Positions 49,403-56,783 of a DNA stretch of 64,000 nucleotides are shown here, piece by piece; position 1 is the first letter of the stretch, and each line of letters starts with the position of its first letter. The DNA is from Rhizobium sp. BK650 (lineage in GTDB: Bacteria > Pseudomonadota > Alphaproteobacteria > Rhizobiales > Rhizobiaceae). The stretch covers positions 310,001 through 374,000 of the forward strand of contig NZ_JACIBK010000005.1 of NCBI RefSeq assembly GCF_014195325.1. Reading direction: 5' to 3'. The notes beneath the pieces were generated by a model, which saw only the letters and a list, made by a program, of their open reading frames with translations, searched no databases and had not been told where the DNA came from. Made by a program: the position numbers and the translations under genes.

Positions 49403-50605
49403 CTACCGGGGCGGCGGCGGCAAGCGCCGTTGCTCGGGAAGCGCCTGCGGCGAGAAGAGAAGATTGTGAAGGTGGGTCAGGGCAATGGCAAGCGCCCCGA
49501 CAAGCGTTGCGCGGCTGCCAAGCGCGCTCGCTTCCACCTGAATGTTGCGCCGACTTGCTTTGACGATGCCTTCACGGATTCGCTTGACCATCAAGGGATG
49601 GCTGCCGATGCTGCCTCCAAGGACAACAATGGTCGGATCGACGATCGCGTTCACGGATACGATCAAGAGCGCTGCGATATCGCCGACCTTGCCGATGACA
49701 TTTGTCGCAATCGGATCTTCCTCTTCGGCAAGCCTCAGAATGTCTCGAACGGACATGTCCTTTGCACCGCCTGAGCGGTGGTAGAAATCGGTAATTCCCT
49801 GCGCTGCGATGGCGCATTCGAGCGCACCGCGCTCCAGGCTGTCCTCGGCATAGGGATCTGCGCCAAACGGAAGATAGGAAATTTCGCCAGCCGCCCCGCT
49901 CGCGCCACGCATCAACTTGCCGCCCTGAAGCACGCCGAGACCGATGCCGGTTCCAAGAGAAATGAAAGCCAGCGTATCGATCTCAACCGCACGTCCCTGC
50001 CATGACTCGCCGATGACGGCCGCATTGACGTCATTTTCAAGCACGATCGGACAGCCGAGCCTTTCGCTAAGCGTGGCAACAATATCGATACCGGCCAGAT
50101 CGACAAGGTTCGGCGCCATTGACAGCGCCCCGGTTGTAGGCTCGACCACGCCTGGCGTGGCGATGGACGCCACCAGAACAGAATCACGCGAAACGCCGTT
50201 TTCGGCAAGCATCCGGGCAAGCGCCGATTCGATCTGTTCGAGCTGGTGGTAGCCGCCGCGGCGGTCGGATGCATATTCGATCTCGTCAATGACGCTGCCG
50301 ACGATATTGCCGAGCACGATCCGCGTGGTCGTCGCCCCCATGTCAATCGCGACGGCGTAACCAGCCGTTCCATTGACTTCGTATGTAATGGCGCTGCGGC
50401 CAATGTGACCGCTGGTGACGCCTTTTTCGCGAACCCAGCCCGCCTCTTCCAGAGTTCTGATGACCTCGGACATCGTCTGCTTCGACAACCCGGTGATCTT
50501 CGAGAGCTCCGCGCGAGACGTTGGACCGACGTGTAGCAGAGCATCCATGACCGCGCGAACCGAAATCTGTCGCAGAACTGGGGGCGCGTTGTCAGTCATT
50601 AACAT
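49403..50605 (-). CDS. ROK-family transcriptional repressor
   Basis: A 400 aa NagC/Mlc-type protein. An N-terminal winged helix (about residues 10-75, SRAELSKITGLSKQTMSEVIRTLEEAGWV) is fused to an ROK sugar-binding fold with IDMGATTTRIVLG, VLENDVNAAVIGE and ISLGTGIGLGV. The usual zinc motif CxCGxxGCxE is absent, and the region reads GEISYLPFGADPYAED. The start is the ATG at 50,605, with 50,599 as alternative; no clear ribosome site is visible. It is the likely binder of the four palindromes in this locus and would release them on binding a sugar. Confidence 0.9.
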   Translation of the reverse strand: MLMTDNAPPVLRQISVRAVMDALLHVGPTSRAELSKITGLSKQTMSEVIRTLEEAGWVREKGVTSGHIGRSAITYEVNGTAGYAVAIDMGATTTRIVLGNIVGSVIDEIEYASDRRGGYHQLEQIESALARMLAENGVSRDSVLVASIATPGVVEPTTGALSMAPNLVDLAGIDIVATLSERLGCPIVLENDVNAAVIGESWQGRAVEIDTLAFISLGTGIGLGVLQGGKLMRGASGAAGEISYLPFGADPYAEDSLERGALECAIAAQGITDFYHRSGGAKDMSVRDILRLAEEEDPIATNVIGKVGDIAALLIVSVNAIVDPTIVVLGGSIGSHPLMVKRIREGIVKASRRNIQVEASALGSRATLVGALAIALTHLHNLLFSPQALPEQRRLPPPPR

Positions 50606-50686
50606 GGGTTCGATAGTTCCGGTCGATCAGCCGTTGTCGGTCGCTACTGCTTCTTCCACGAATGCCATTCAATTTCAAACTGGTTG

Positions 50687-50715
50687 TTGACAGAAGAACA
50701 GCTGGACAATAATAA
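50687..50715 (+). promoter_or_regulatory. Sigma70-type promoter of the ROK kinase-glycosidase operon
   Basis: A perfect -35 TTGACA at 50,687-50,692 is followed by a 17-base spacer and TAATAA at 50,710-50,715 as -10. Transcription would start near 50,722, inside operator site B, and run into the kinase gene. Confidence 0.68.
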
Positions 50716-50734
50716 ATTCGTCAACCTGCCGAAC
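50716..50734. promoter_or_regulatory. ROK-regulon operator, site B (kinase gene)
   Basis: ATTCGTCAACCTGCCGAAC matches site A at 14 of 19 positions and keeps the TTCG/CGAA ends and TCA/TG inner bases. It begins directly after the -10 box and covers the predicted start point. It lies between the divergent repressor and kinase genes, so it could also autoregulate the repressor. Confidence 0.65.
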
Positions 50735-50813
50735 AAATATATGAAAAGAGTTGCGTTTGTCAAATATTTCAATGATTGCGCAAGATACGGAGCACGTTGC
50801 CGGTGGAAAGGAA

Positions 50814-51722
50814 ATGCAGGGACTTGTTGCAGGCGTAGACCTTGGGGGCACCAAGGTTCTCGCCGGATTGTGCGATCGCCGGGGAACCGTGCTGGCGGTG
50901 ACCGAGGAGCCGACCGAGCACGGAGAACAGGCTCCGGTACTGGCACAGATACCGCGGATGATCTTGTCGCTCGTTCAGAGGTTTCGTGAATATGGTCCCT
51001 TGCACACGGCCGTGATCGGGGTTCCTACCGCCGTGTCACCTTTGACGGGTCTATCGTCGCTGTCGCCAAATCTCGCTATCCCCGCCGACCAGCCTCTTGC
51101 CGGCCTGCTCGGTCGAAACCTGCCTTGCCCTGTCTTTGTCGAAAATGACGTCAATCTGGCCGCCTTCGCCGAGGCCACGCTCGGGAAGGGGCGCGATCAC
51201 AATTCGCTGGCATTTATCGCCTTTGGAACGGGCGTCGGCATGGGGCTTGTGATCGATGGGAAGCTGTTCCGTGGTCGTCACGGCAGGGCCGGTGAACTTG
51301 GGCTTCTGCCGCTTGGCGCCGATCCGCATTGCGAGGCGCCGAAAGCGAGAGCCGGTCTTTTCGAAGATCAAGTCGATTCACCGGCGGTGCGTGGCCTCTA
51401 TCGAGACGGGACGGTCCCGGTCAGTGAAATCTTCGCAAGAGCTGCCCGCGGCGATGCTGAGGCATCTGCCGCTATCGAAACGCTCGCGAAATCTGCATCC
51501 GTCGGCATCGCGTCCATCCAGGCCGTGTTCGACCCCTCGCTGATCGTGCTTGGGGGCGGTATCGGGTCGCGCTCCGAATTCATCGAAAGGGTCGTGCGGT
51601 ACATGCCGTCCTTGCTGCCATTTCCTGTGGAAATCGAGCCAACGGCGCTTGGTCCGGAGGCGGGGATGCGCGGCGCCTTGATGCTCGGCTTGCGCGAGCT
51701 TGCAACCCGAAAAGCCCCCTAA
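50814..51722 (+). CDS. ROK-family sugar kinase
   Basis: A 302 aa protein with the ATP phosphate motif VAGVDLGGTKVLAG at its start. The catalytic FVENDVNLAAFAE (Asp of the END motif), FGTGVGMGLVIDG and IVLGGGIGSRSEF follow. Like the neighbouring repressor it lacks the zinc-binding CxCGxxGCxE and the His of the EGH motif, reading GELGLLPLGADPHCEA. The sugar pocket therefore differs from GlcNAc and glucose kinases. ATG 50,814 follows GGAAAGGAA; ATG 50,772 is possible. It would phosphorylate the monosaccharide released by the hydrolases of this locus. Confidence 0.87.
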   Translation: MQGLVAGVDLGGTKVLAGLCDRRGTVLAVTEEPTEHGEQAPVLAQIPRMILSLVQRFREYGPLHTAVIGVPTAVSPLTGLSSLSPNLAIPADQPLAGLLGRNLPCPVFVENDVNLAAFAEATLGKGRDHNSLAFIAFGTGVGMGLVIDGKLFRGRHGRAGELGLLPLGADPHCEAPKARAGLFEDQVDSPAVRGLYRDGTVPVSEIFARAARGDAEASAAIETLAKSASVGIASIQAVFDPSLIVLGGGIGSRSEFIERVVRYMPSLLPFPVEIEPTALGPEAGMRGALMLGLRELATRKAP

Positions 51723-51736
51723 ACTGGAGCTCCTCC

Positions 51737-53470
51737 ATGACGCTGCCAAGTGCGAAGTCACCTGTTCTAACCCCCCTTGCCGATGGCCAACTTCGTTCGG
51801 ATCAGCCCGTGCTTCTCCCCTTTATGGCCCCGCGGCTGCAAGGGGATTGCAAGCCGGAAGGAAAGATCGACATTTCGCTTTGGGGATCCGGGAAACTCGC
51901 AACGCTAACCTTTCGCGGATGGAGCGGGCCGTACACCTTTGCCCCGAACCGGGTGGAGGCACTCGGCGGCGGCCTCTATGTGGCCCAATCGGCGCCGGCA
52001 CTTTTTCTCAAGGGTGCGCGATTGCAAAGACTGGTGCCTTCGCAACGATGCGCCTGGTGGGCGGGCGCGTTCAAGCGGGAGCCCATCGAGCGTATCGGTG
52101 ACCGGCGCATCGCGCGCACCGGCTGGGGGATCGTTATCGCGGACCAGACGCCGGAAGGCGTTTTGGTGACTGCCGGCGCATCGATGGATGAAGCGCGCGC
52201 AGCCCTTGATCTTACCCCGGAGACAGTGATTGCGGAAGCAAATGCTTACGTAGTCCGCTGTGACGCGATGCCGAAAGCTTCGCCCTTGATGCGCAGCATG
52301 ATCTCCCAGAGCCTCCACGCCGCATTTTCAGCCATTCGTCAGGACGAACATGGCCGGTTCGGTGGACTGGCCGCCGGCCAAGCCTATAGCGCGCCGGCAA
52401 GAACCTATTATCGCGACGGCTACTGGACGCTTCAAGCACTGCTTGACCGCACGCCTGAGGCGGTGCGCTCCCAGATCGACTTGCTTGCGCACGGCATCCA
52501 GCCAGATGGAGAGGCGCCAAGCGGCGTCATCCTCACCGGCCCAGGCCAGGCTGAGGAATGGGAAAAGGTTCGCCGAACGCATCCTCGCATCAAGGAGGAG
52601 CATCTGCGGCCCGGGGATTGGTGGAGCGATCATTTTGACAGTCCGCTATTCTTTATTCTGACGATCGGTGATTACATCCGCGCGACCGGAGACAGATCAC
52701 CGATCTCTGTCTATTGGGACAAGGTTGTTGCAATCTTCACCCGCTACTGCGGTTTGGACGCGGCCGGCAACGGACTGCCGATCAAGCCAAACCACGACCG
52801 CGACTGGGCAGACAACGTCTATCGCCACGGTTATGTCGCCTACGATATCGGTCTCTGGATTGGCGCACTCGACGTCATCGCCGAACATGGTGCGGCAATC
52901 GATGCCGAAATTGCCGCAAAGGCGGCAGCGACCGTTGCGCAGGCGCGAGCTTCGGTCGACGAGGCCCTGCTTCAGCCAAGCGGAACCTACGCCGATTACG
53001 GCATGAAGGATGACTTCGTCGAGGACCACCTGACGCTCGATAGCCTGACAATGCTTCGTTACCGTGCGGTTTCTCCAGAAAGGGCACAAGCCGTTCTGGG
53101 CAAGGTGGAAGCGTTGCTGGAAACCCGCAACAACAGGGATCAGCCCTATGGCGACTGGGGCGTCATGTGCGCCTTCCCACCCTTCAAGCGCCCCAAGGAC
53201 ACTCGCTCGAAGTCGGCCTTCGCCTACCGCTACCATAATGGATCGGATTGGCCTTATCTGTCGGGTCTTTATGCCGAACAGCGTCTCGTCTACGGTCTTG
53301 ATGGTGCCGAATATCCGCTGCTGCGCTGGTGGGAAACCTGCCTGGAAGAAGGATGGATGGGGGCTGTCGAGTATTTCTCGCCGCCATGGGGCCGCGGTTC
53401 TCTCCTCCAGGGATGGAGCAGCATGCCGGCGGCCGCAGCCCTTGCATATCAGGACAAGCTTAAGATGTAG
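51737..53470 (+). CDS. Six-hairpin (alpha/alpha) glycosidase-like protein
   Basis: A 577 aa cytoplasmic protein without signal peptide. An N-terminal beta-sandwich-like part (residues 1-170) is followed by a helical domain with repeated aromatic/acidic loops (TYYRDGYWTLQALLDR, DHFDSPLFFILTIGDYI, NHDRDWADNVYRHGYVAYD). It ends in VEYFSPPWGRGSLLQGWSSMPAAAAL. That layout matches the amylo-1,6-glucosidase/GH63/GH15 superfamily of inverting glycosidases, but I cannot name the family. It starts 15 bases after the kinase gene and shares its operator. Candidate acids are the Asp residues near 355-360 and the Glu near 545. Confidence 0.75.
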   Translation: MTLPSAKSPVLTPLADGQLRSDQPVLLPFMAPRLQGDCKPEGKIDISLWGSGKLATLTFRGWSGPYTFAPNRVEALGGGLYVAQSAPALFLKGARLQRLVPSQRCAWWAGAFKREPIERIGDRRIARTGWGIVIADQTPEGVLVTAGASMDEARAALDLTPETVIAEANAYVVRCDAMPKASPLMRSMISQSLHAAFSAIRQDEHGRFGGLAAGQAYSAPARTYYRDGYWTLQALLDRTPEAVRSQIDLLAHGIQPDGEAPSGVILTGPGQAEEWEKVRRTHPRIKEEHLRPGDWWSDHFDSPLFFILTIGDYIRATGDRSPISVYWDKVVAIFTRYCGLDAAGNGLPIKPNHDRDWADNVYRHGYVAYDIGLWIGALDVIAEHGAAIDAEIAAKAAATVAQARASVDEALLQPSGTYADYGMKDDFVEDHLTLDSLTMLRYRAVSPERAQAVLGKVEALLETRNNRDQPYGDWGVMCAFPPFKRPKDTRSKSAFAYRYHNGSDWPYLSGLYAEQRLVYGLDGAEYPLLRWWETCLEEGWMGAVEYFSPPWGRGSLLQGWSSMPAAAALAYQDKLKM

Positions 53471-53513
53471 GCCGGCTGGAGAGAGCGTCTCGACAGGGCG
53501 TCGTGCTCCTCGT

Positions 53514-53561
53514 CCGCCTCACACAAATGCAAAAGGCGACTTTTGCCTTTGTGTGAGGCGG
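53514..53561. terminator. Long 22-bp-stem hairpin with GNRA tetraloop between convergent genes
   Basis: Positions 53,514-53,535 pair with 53,540-53,561. Fourteen perfect outer pairs (CCGCCTCACACAAA with TTTGTGTGAGGCGG) are followed by one T/C mismatch and seven perfect inner pairs (GCAAAAG with CTTTTGC). They close a GCGA loop on the rightward strand. It sits in the 96-bp gap between two converging genes and probably ends or protects both mRNAs. Confidence 0.85.
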
Positions 53562-53566
53562 AGACC

Positions 53567-54385
53567 TTACTCCTTCGTCGCTCCCGCCATCAGTCCGCTC
53601 ATGAGCATGCGCTGCAGCGCCACAAACATGACGAGAACCGGCAGTACCGAAAGCACCGACATGGAAAGCAGTCTTGGCCAATTGATGCCGAAACGTCCGA
53701 CGGTATTGGCGAGCGCGACCTGGACGGTCCATTTGTCCTGATCGGTGATGATCAGGAAGGGCCACAGATAGTCGTTCCAGCGCCAGACGAGGTTGAAGGC
53801 GAGAAGCGTGCCAATCGCCGGGATCGAGAGCGGCACGATGATACGCAACAGGATGCGCCATTCCGGCGTTCCGTCGACCCGTGCCGCCTCCAGGAGACTA
53901 TCGGGGATATTGCGAATGTATTGCCGCATCAGGAACACGCCGGTCGGGGTGGCGGCCGGTGCGATGATGATGCCCGCAAGCGTGTCCAGGAGATTGAGGT
54001 CGCGCAAGACGAGGAATACCGGGATCATGACGATCTGCAATGGCACCATCAGCGACGACATGATGAGAAGGAAGAACAGCGTGTCGCCCTTGAACCTGAA
54101 CTTTGCCAGTGCATAGCCGGCCATGACGCTGATCGTGACGGAAAGCGCCGCCGAAAGCACGGACACGATTGCAGAATTGCGAAAGAAGACGAGGAACTTT
54201 GCCCGCGCCACGGTTTCGGTGAAATTCTGCAGAGTTATGTGGGCGGGAAAGATTGTCGGCGGCCACTGGAAAATCTCCTGTTGCGACTTCAGCGACGACA
54301 GGAAGAGCCACACAGGCGGCATCAAGAAGACGAAGAGGGTGAGCGCAACGAAGATCAGGCGCCAGGGAGAATAGATTCGCGTCAT
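53567..54385 (-). CDS. Carbohydrate ABC transporter permease (MalG type)
   Basis: A 272 aa permease with the first helix LIFVALTLFVFLMPPVWLFLSSL and the EAA loop EAARVDGTPEWRILLRIIVPLSIP. The AFNLVWRWNDYLWPFLIITD segment is typical of MalG-type partners. Its ATG overlaps the stop of the preceding permease (ATGA). It is the last gene of the leftward binding-protein/permease operon of the ROK-controlled locus. Confidence 0.93.
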   Translation of the reverse strand: MTRIYSPWRLIFVALTLFVFLMPPVWLFLSSLKSQQEIFQWPPTIFPAHITLQNFTETVARAKFLVFFRNSAIVSVLSAALSVTISVMAGYALAKFRFKGDTLFFLLIMSSLMVPLQIVMIPVFLVLRDLNLLDTLAGIIIAPAATPTGVFLMRQYIRNIPDSLLEAARVDGTPEWRILLRIIVPLSIPAIGTLLAFNLVWRWNDYLWPFLIITDQDKWTVQVALANTVGRFGINWPRLLSMSVLSVLPVLVMFVALQRMLMSGLMAGATKE

Positions 54386-55335
54386 GTCTCACTCCTCGAC
54401 AGGCGCAGCTGGACGACCGTCAAAAGCAGCAGGATGACAAAAAGCACCATCGACTGCGCAGCCGCAACGCCGGCCTGCATCGGCTTTTGAAACGCCGTGT
54501 CGTAGATCGTCTGAATGAGATAGACGGTCGCCTTTCCTGGCCCTCCCCCCGTCAGAGACACGACGAGTTCATAGACCTTGAAGGCCTCGATCGAAGACAG
54601 TACCAGAACCACCGCCATTGTCGGTCTGAGAAGTGGCAACGTTATATGGGTGAACTGGCGCCATTTGCTGGTGCCATCAATCGAGGCGGCTTCATAGTAA
54701 TCCGCCGAGATCGCAGTCAGGCCGGCGATGAAGATCATCATGTTGAAGCCGGCCTGGGCCCAGACCCAGGCGATGACCATGGCAATCTGTGCCATCGTGT
54801 CCTGCTCAAGCCACGGCACCGGGGCAATTTTCACCAATGACAGCAGGTAGTTGACGAGACCGTTGTTCAAACCGAAAAGCCATCGCCACGAAACGCCGAT
54901 GATCAGCAGACTGATCATCGACGGGAAGAAGACGACCGTCCGCACAATCGCGAAGAACTTGGTCTGTGGCGAGAGAAGAAGCGCCAGCGCCAGCGAGACG
55001 ACGATGTTGAGCGGCACCGCAATGATAACGAAGAGCACCGTCTTGAAGAGGGACGTCTGAAAGTCGGCGTTGCGCAAAAGGCCCGCAAAATTATCAAAAC
55101 CCACATATTGCGGCAGGGTGCTTGGCACCTGGGGAACCACCACCACACCACGCTTGAAGAACGCCATCATAAGGCCCTGGACAAGCGGGTAGAGGGTAAA
55201 AGTAACGAGCAGCGCGATCGTCGGCAGCATCAAAAGATACGGCCAACTGAAATTGAAGAGGCTGCTACGCCGGCCTTTCGGCACCGGATGCGAACCCAGT
55301 GCCGAATTGCTTTGTTGCGAGAGCGCTACCGTCAC
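54382..55335 (-). CDS. Carbohydrate ABC transporter permease (MalF type)
   Basis: A 317 aa permease with first helix WPYLLMLPTIALLVTFTLYPLVQGL and the EAA loop EAASIDGTSKWRQFTHITLPLLRPT. The start is GTG at 55,335, overlapping the stop of the binding-protein gene (GTGA). There is therefore no intergenic hairpin here, unlike the other importers of the window. Confidence 0.93.
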   Translation of the reverse strand: MTVALSQQSNSALGSHPVPKGRRSSLFNFSWPYLLMLPTIALLVTFTLYPLVQGLMMAFFKRGVVVVPQVPSTLPQYVGFDNFAGLLRNADFQTSLFKTVLFVIIAVPLNIVVSLALALLLSPQTKFFAIVRTVVFFPSMISLLIIGVSWRWLFGLNNGLVNYLLSLVKIAPVPWLEQDTMAQIAMVIAWVWAQAGFNMMIFIAGLTAISADYYEAASIDGTSKWRQFTHITLPLLRPTMAVVLVLSSIEAFKVYELVVSLTGGGPGKATVYLIQTIYDTAFQKPMQAGVAAAQSMVLFVILLLLTVVQLRLSRSET

Positions 55336-56573
55336 TTGCTCGCCTCGAGCGAGTCGTCGGCGGCCTTCTTAATCTGCGCGATCGCCTCGGCTGAGGAAAT
55401 CTGACCGGCGACAGCCTGGGTTACGGCGGCCTTGACCGTTCCCCAGACCGCCTGCATCTGCGGCCAGGCCTGATCCGTTGCCGCATAGACGGGGCTCGCG
55501 TTCAGTTCGTTCTGCATTGCGGTGATCGCAGCCGTCGCAGCCGGATTGTCATACTTGACCGGCGGCGCCTTGAGGTTGGCAGGGATCATACCGAAGGTCT
55601 TGGCGTATTGAGCCTGGATCTCCGGGGAGGTGACCCATTTGATGAACTCGACGGCTTCCGGCAGATGCTGACTGGTGTTGAAGGCGACGATGTAATCTCC
55701 ACCATAGATCGATGAGGCAACCGTCCCGCGTGGCGTCGGCCCGGCCTGCCAGCCGAATTTGGCATTGGTTGCAAGCCCCGCGATCTGCCAGCTGCCGGAC
55801 ATGTAGGCGACCGCCTGACCGGCCGTGAACAGTTCCTTTGGATTGTCCGAGCTTGCTCCGCTCCACAGGCCGGGCGGCATGGCAGCCTTGGTGATCCCGA
55901 TGAACTTGTCGAGCGTGCTCGTCCAGGCCGCTTCGTCCATCACGACCTTGACGGGTTCCTTCTCGGAATAAATGTGATTGCCATATTGATACTCGTGAAC
56001 GATCCAGCGGCTCGCCGAAACGTCCCAGACCAGCGGATAGCGGGTGCCGGATTTCTCTGCAACCTCCTTGATCTTCGGAATGAACTCTTCCCAGGTCCAG
56101 CCGGTTGCCGCGTCGGGGATAGCAACGCCTGCCTTTTTGAAGGCGTCAGCGTTGAGGAATATGCCGGTCGAGGTAACGCGCAAGGGCGCGGCAATGACCT
56201 TGTCGCCAAGCTTGGCGCCATCGCCCCATCCCTTGACGAAGTCGTTGATCCATTCAGGTCCGATCTCTTTGCCAAGATCTGCAAGGAACGGCCGAATGAC
56301 CGGCTCCATAGACGAGGTCAGCGACAGATCCGGCATGATGCCGGATGCCGCATATTGCTGGAATTTCTGGATCATCCCGTCATAGGGCGTAATTTCAAGA
56401 TCGAAGGTCGTTTCGGGATGCAGCTTCGTATACTGATCGAGCAGAGCACGAGTATCCGCCTCTTCCTGATCACTGTCGACATACCACACGAGCTTCAGCT
56501 CGGAGGCCGCAGCAAGCGACGTCATCATCGCCGTGGCAGTTGCGGCCATCATAAGTGTTTTCAGCGTTTTCAT
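55332..56573 (-). CDS. Extracellular sugar-binding protein (family 1)
   Basis: A 413 aa MalE-like binding protein. The signal peptide is MAATATAMMTSLAAASEL, followed by LVWYVDSDQEEADTRALLDQY, AAPLRVTSTGIFLNADAFKKAG, GWTWEEFIPKIKEVAEKSG and IYGGDYIVAFNTS. Two adjacent ATGs (56,576 and 56,573) follow AGGGGAG; the second has the better spacing. A longer frame to 56,660 runs through the promoter and operator site C. The ligand is unknown, but the hydrolases next door point to a plant-derived oligosaccharide. Confidence 0.9.
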   Translation of the reverse strand: MKTLKTLMMAATATAMMTSLAAASELKLVWYVDSDQEEADTRALLDQYTKLHPETTFDLEITPYDGMIQKFQQYAASGIMPDLSLTSSMEPVIRPFLADLGKEIGPEWINDFVKGWGDGAKLGDKVIAAPLRVTSTGIFLNADAFKKAGVAIPDAATGWTWEEFIPKIKEVAEKSGTRYPLVWDVSASRWIVHEYQYGNHIYSEKEPVKVVMDEAAWTSTLDKFIGITKAAMPPGLWSGASSDNPKELFTAGQAVAYMSGSWQIAGLATNAKFGWQAGPTPRGTVASSIYGGDYIVAFNTSQHLPEAVEFIKWVTSPEIQAQYAKTFGMIPANLKAPPVKYDNPAATAAITAMQNELNASPVYAATDQAWPQMQAVWGTVKAAVTQAVAGQISSAEAIAQIKKAADDSLEASK

Positions 56574-56648
56574 CATGCTCCCCTTTTCTGGCTTGTCGTT
56601 CTGACATCCGATACGGACGGCCTGCGATCGTGACTCCCTGAGGCCTTT

Positions 56649-56667
56649 GTTCGTAACCATGACGAAT
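56649..56667. promoter_or_regulatory. ROK-regulon operator, site C (binding-protein operon)
   Basis: GTTCGTAACCATGACGAAT keeps the outer TTCGT/ACGAA arms of the locus consensus. It overlaps the -10 box and probable start point of the leftward binding-protein promoter. Confidence 0.68.
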
Positions 56668-56693
56668 TAAATACGAGTTTCGCCGACTGTCAA
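56666..56693 (-). promoter_or_regulatory. Sigma70-type promoter of the binding-protein/permease operon
   Basis: On the leftward strand a perfect -35 TTGACA (56,693-56,688) is followed by a 16-base spacer and TTTAAT (56,671-56,666) as -10. The promoter is about 95 bp upstream of the binding-protein ATG and runs directly into operator site C. Confidence 0.68.
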
Positions 56694-56721
56694 CAGAACT
56701 CGCACGGCCCGGATGCATTTA

Positions 56722-56740
56722 GTTCGTCTTGTTGACGAAT
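56722..56740. promoter_or_regulatory. ROK-regulon operator, site D (GH28 gene)
   Basis: GTTCGTCTTGTTGACGAAT has perfect TTCGTC/GACGAA arms around a five-base centre and agrees with site A at 14 of 19 positions. Its right half contains the -35 box of the GH28 promoter. Confidence 0.73.
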
Positions 56741-56760
56741 AAATTAGCTTGATCTATGCA
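56732..56760 (+). promoter_or_regulatory. Promoter of the GH28 gene
   Basis: TTGACG at 56,732-56,737, a 17-base spacer and TATGCA at 56,755-56,760 form a fair sigma70-type promoter. It lies 24 bp before the GH28 ATG, and operator site D covers the -35. Confidence 0.6.
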
Positions 56761-56783
56761 GGAGCGCATATTTTTCGGAGGCT

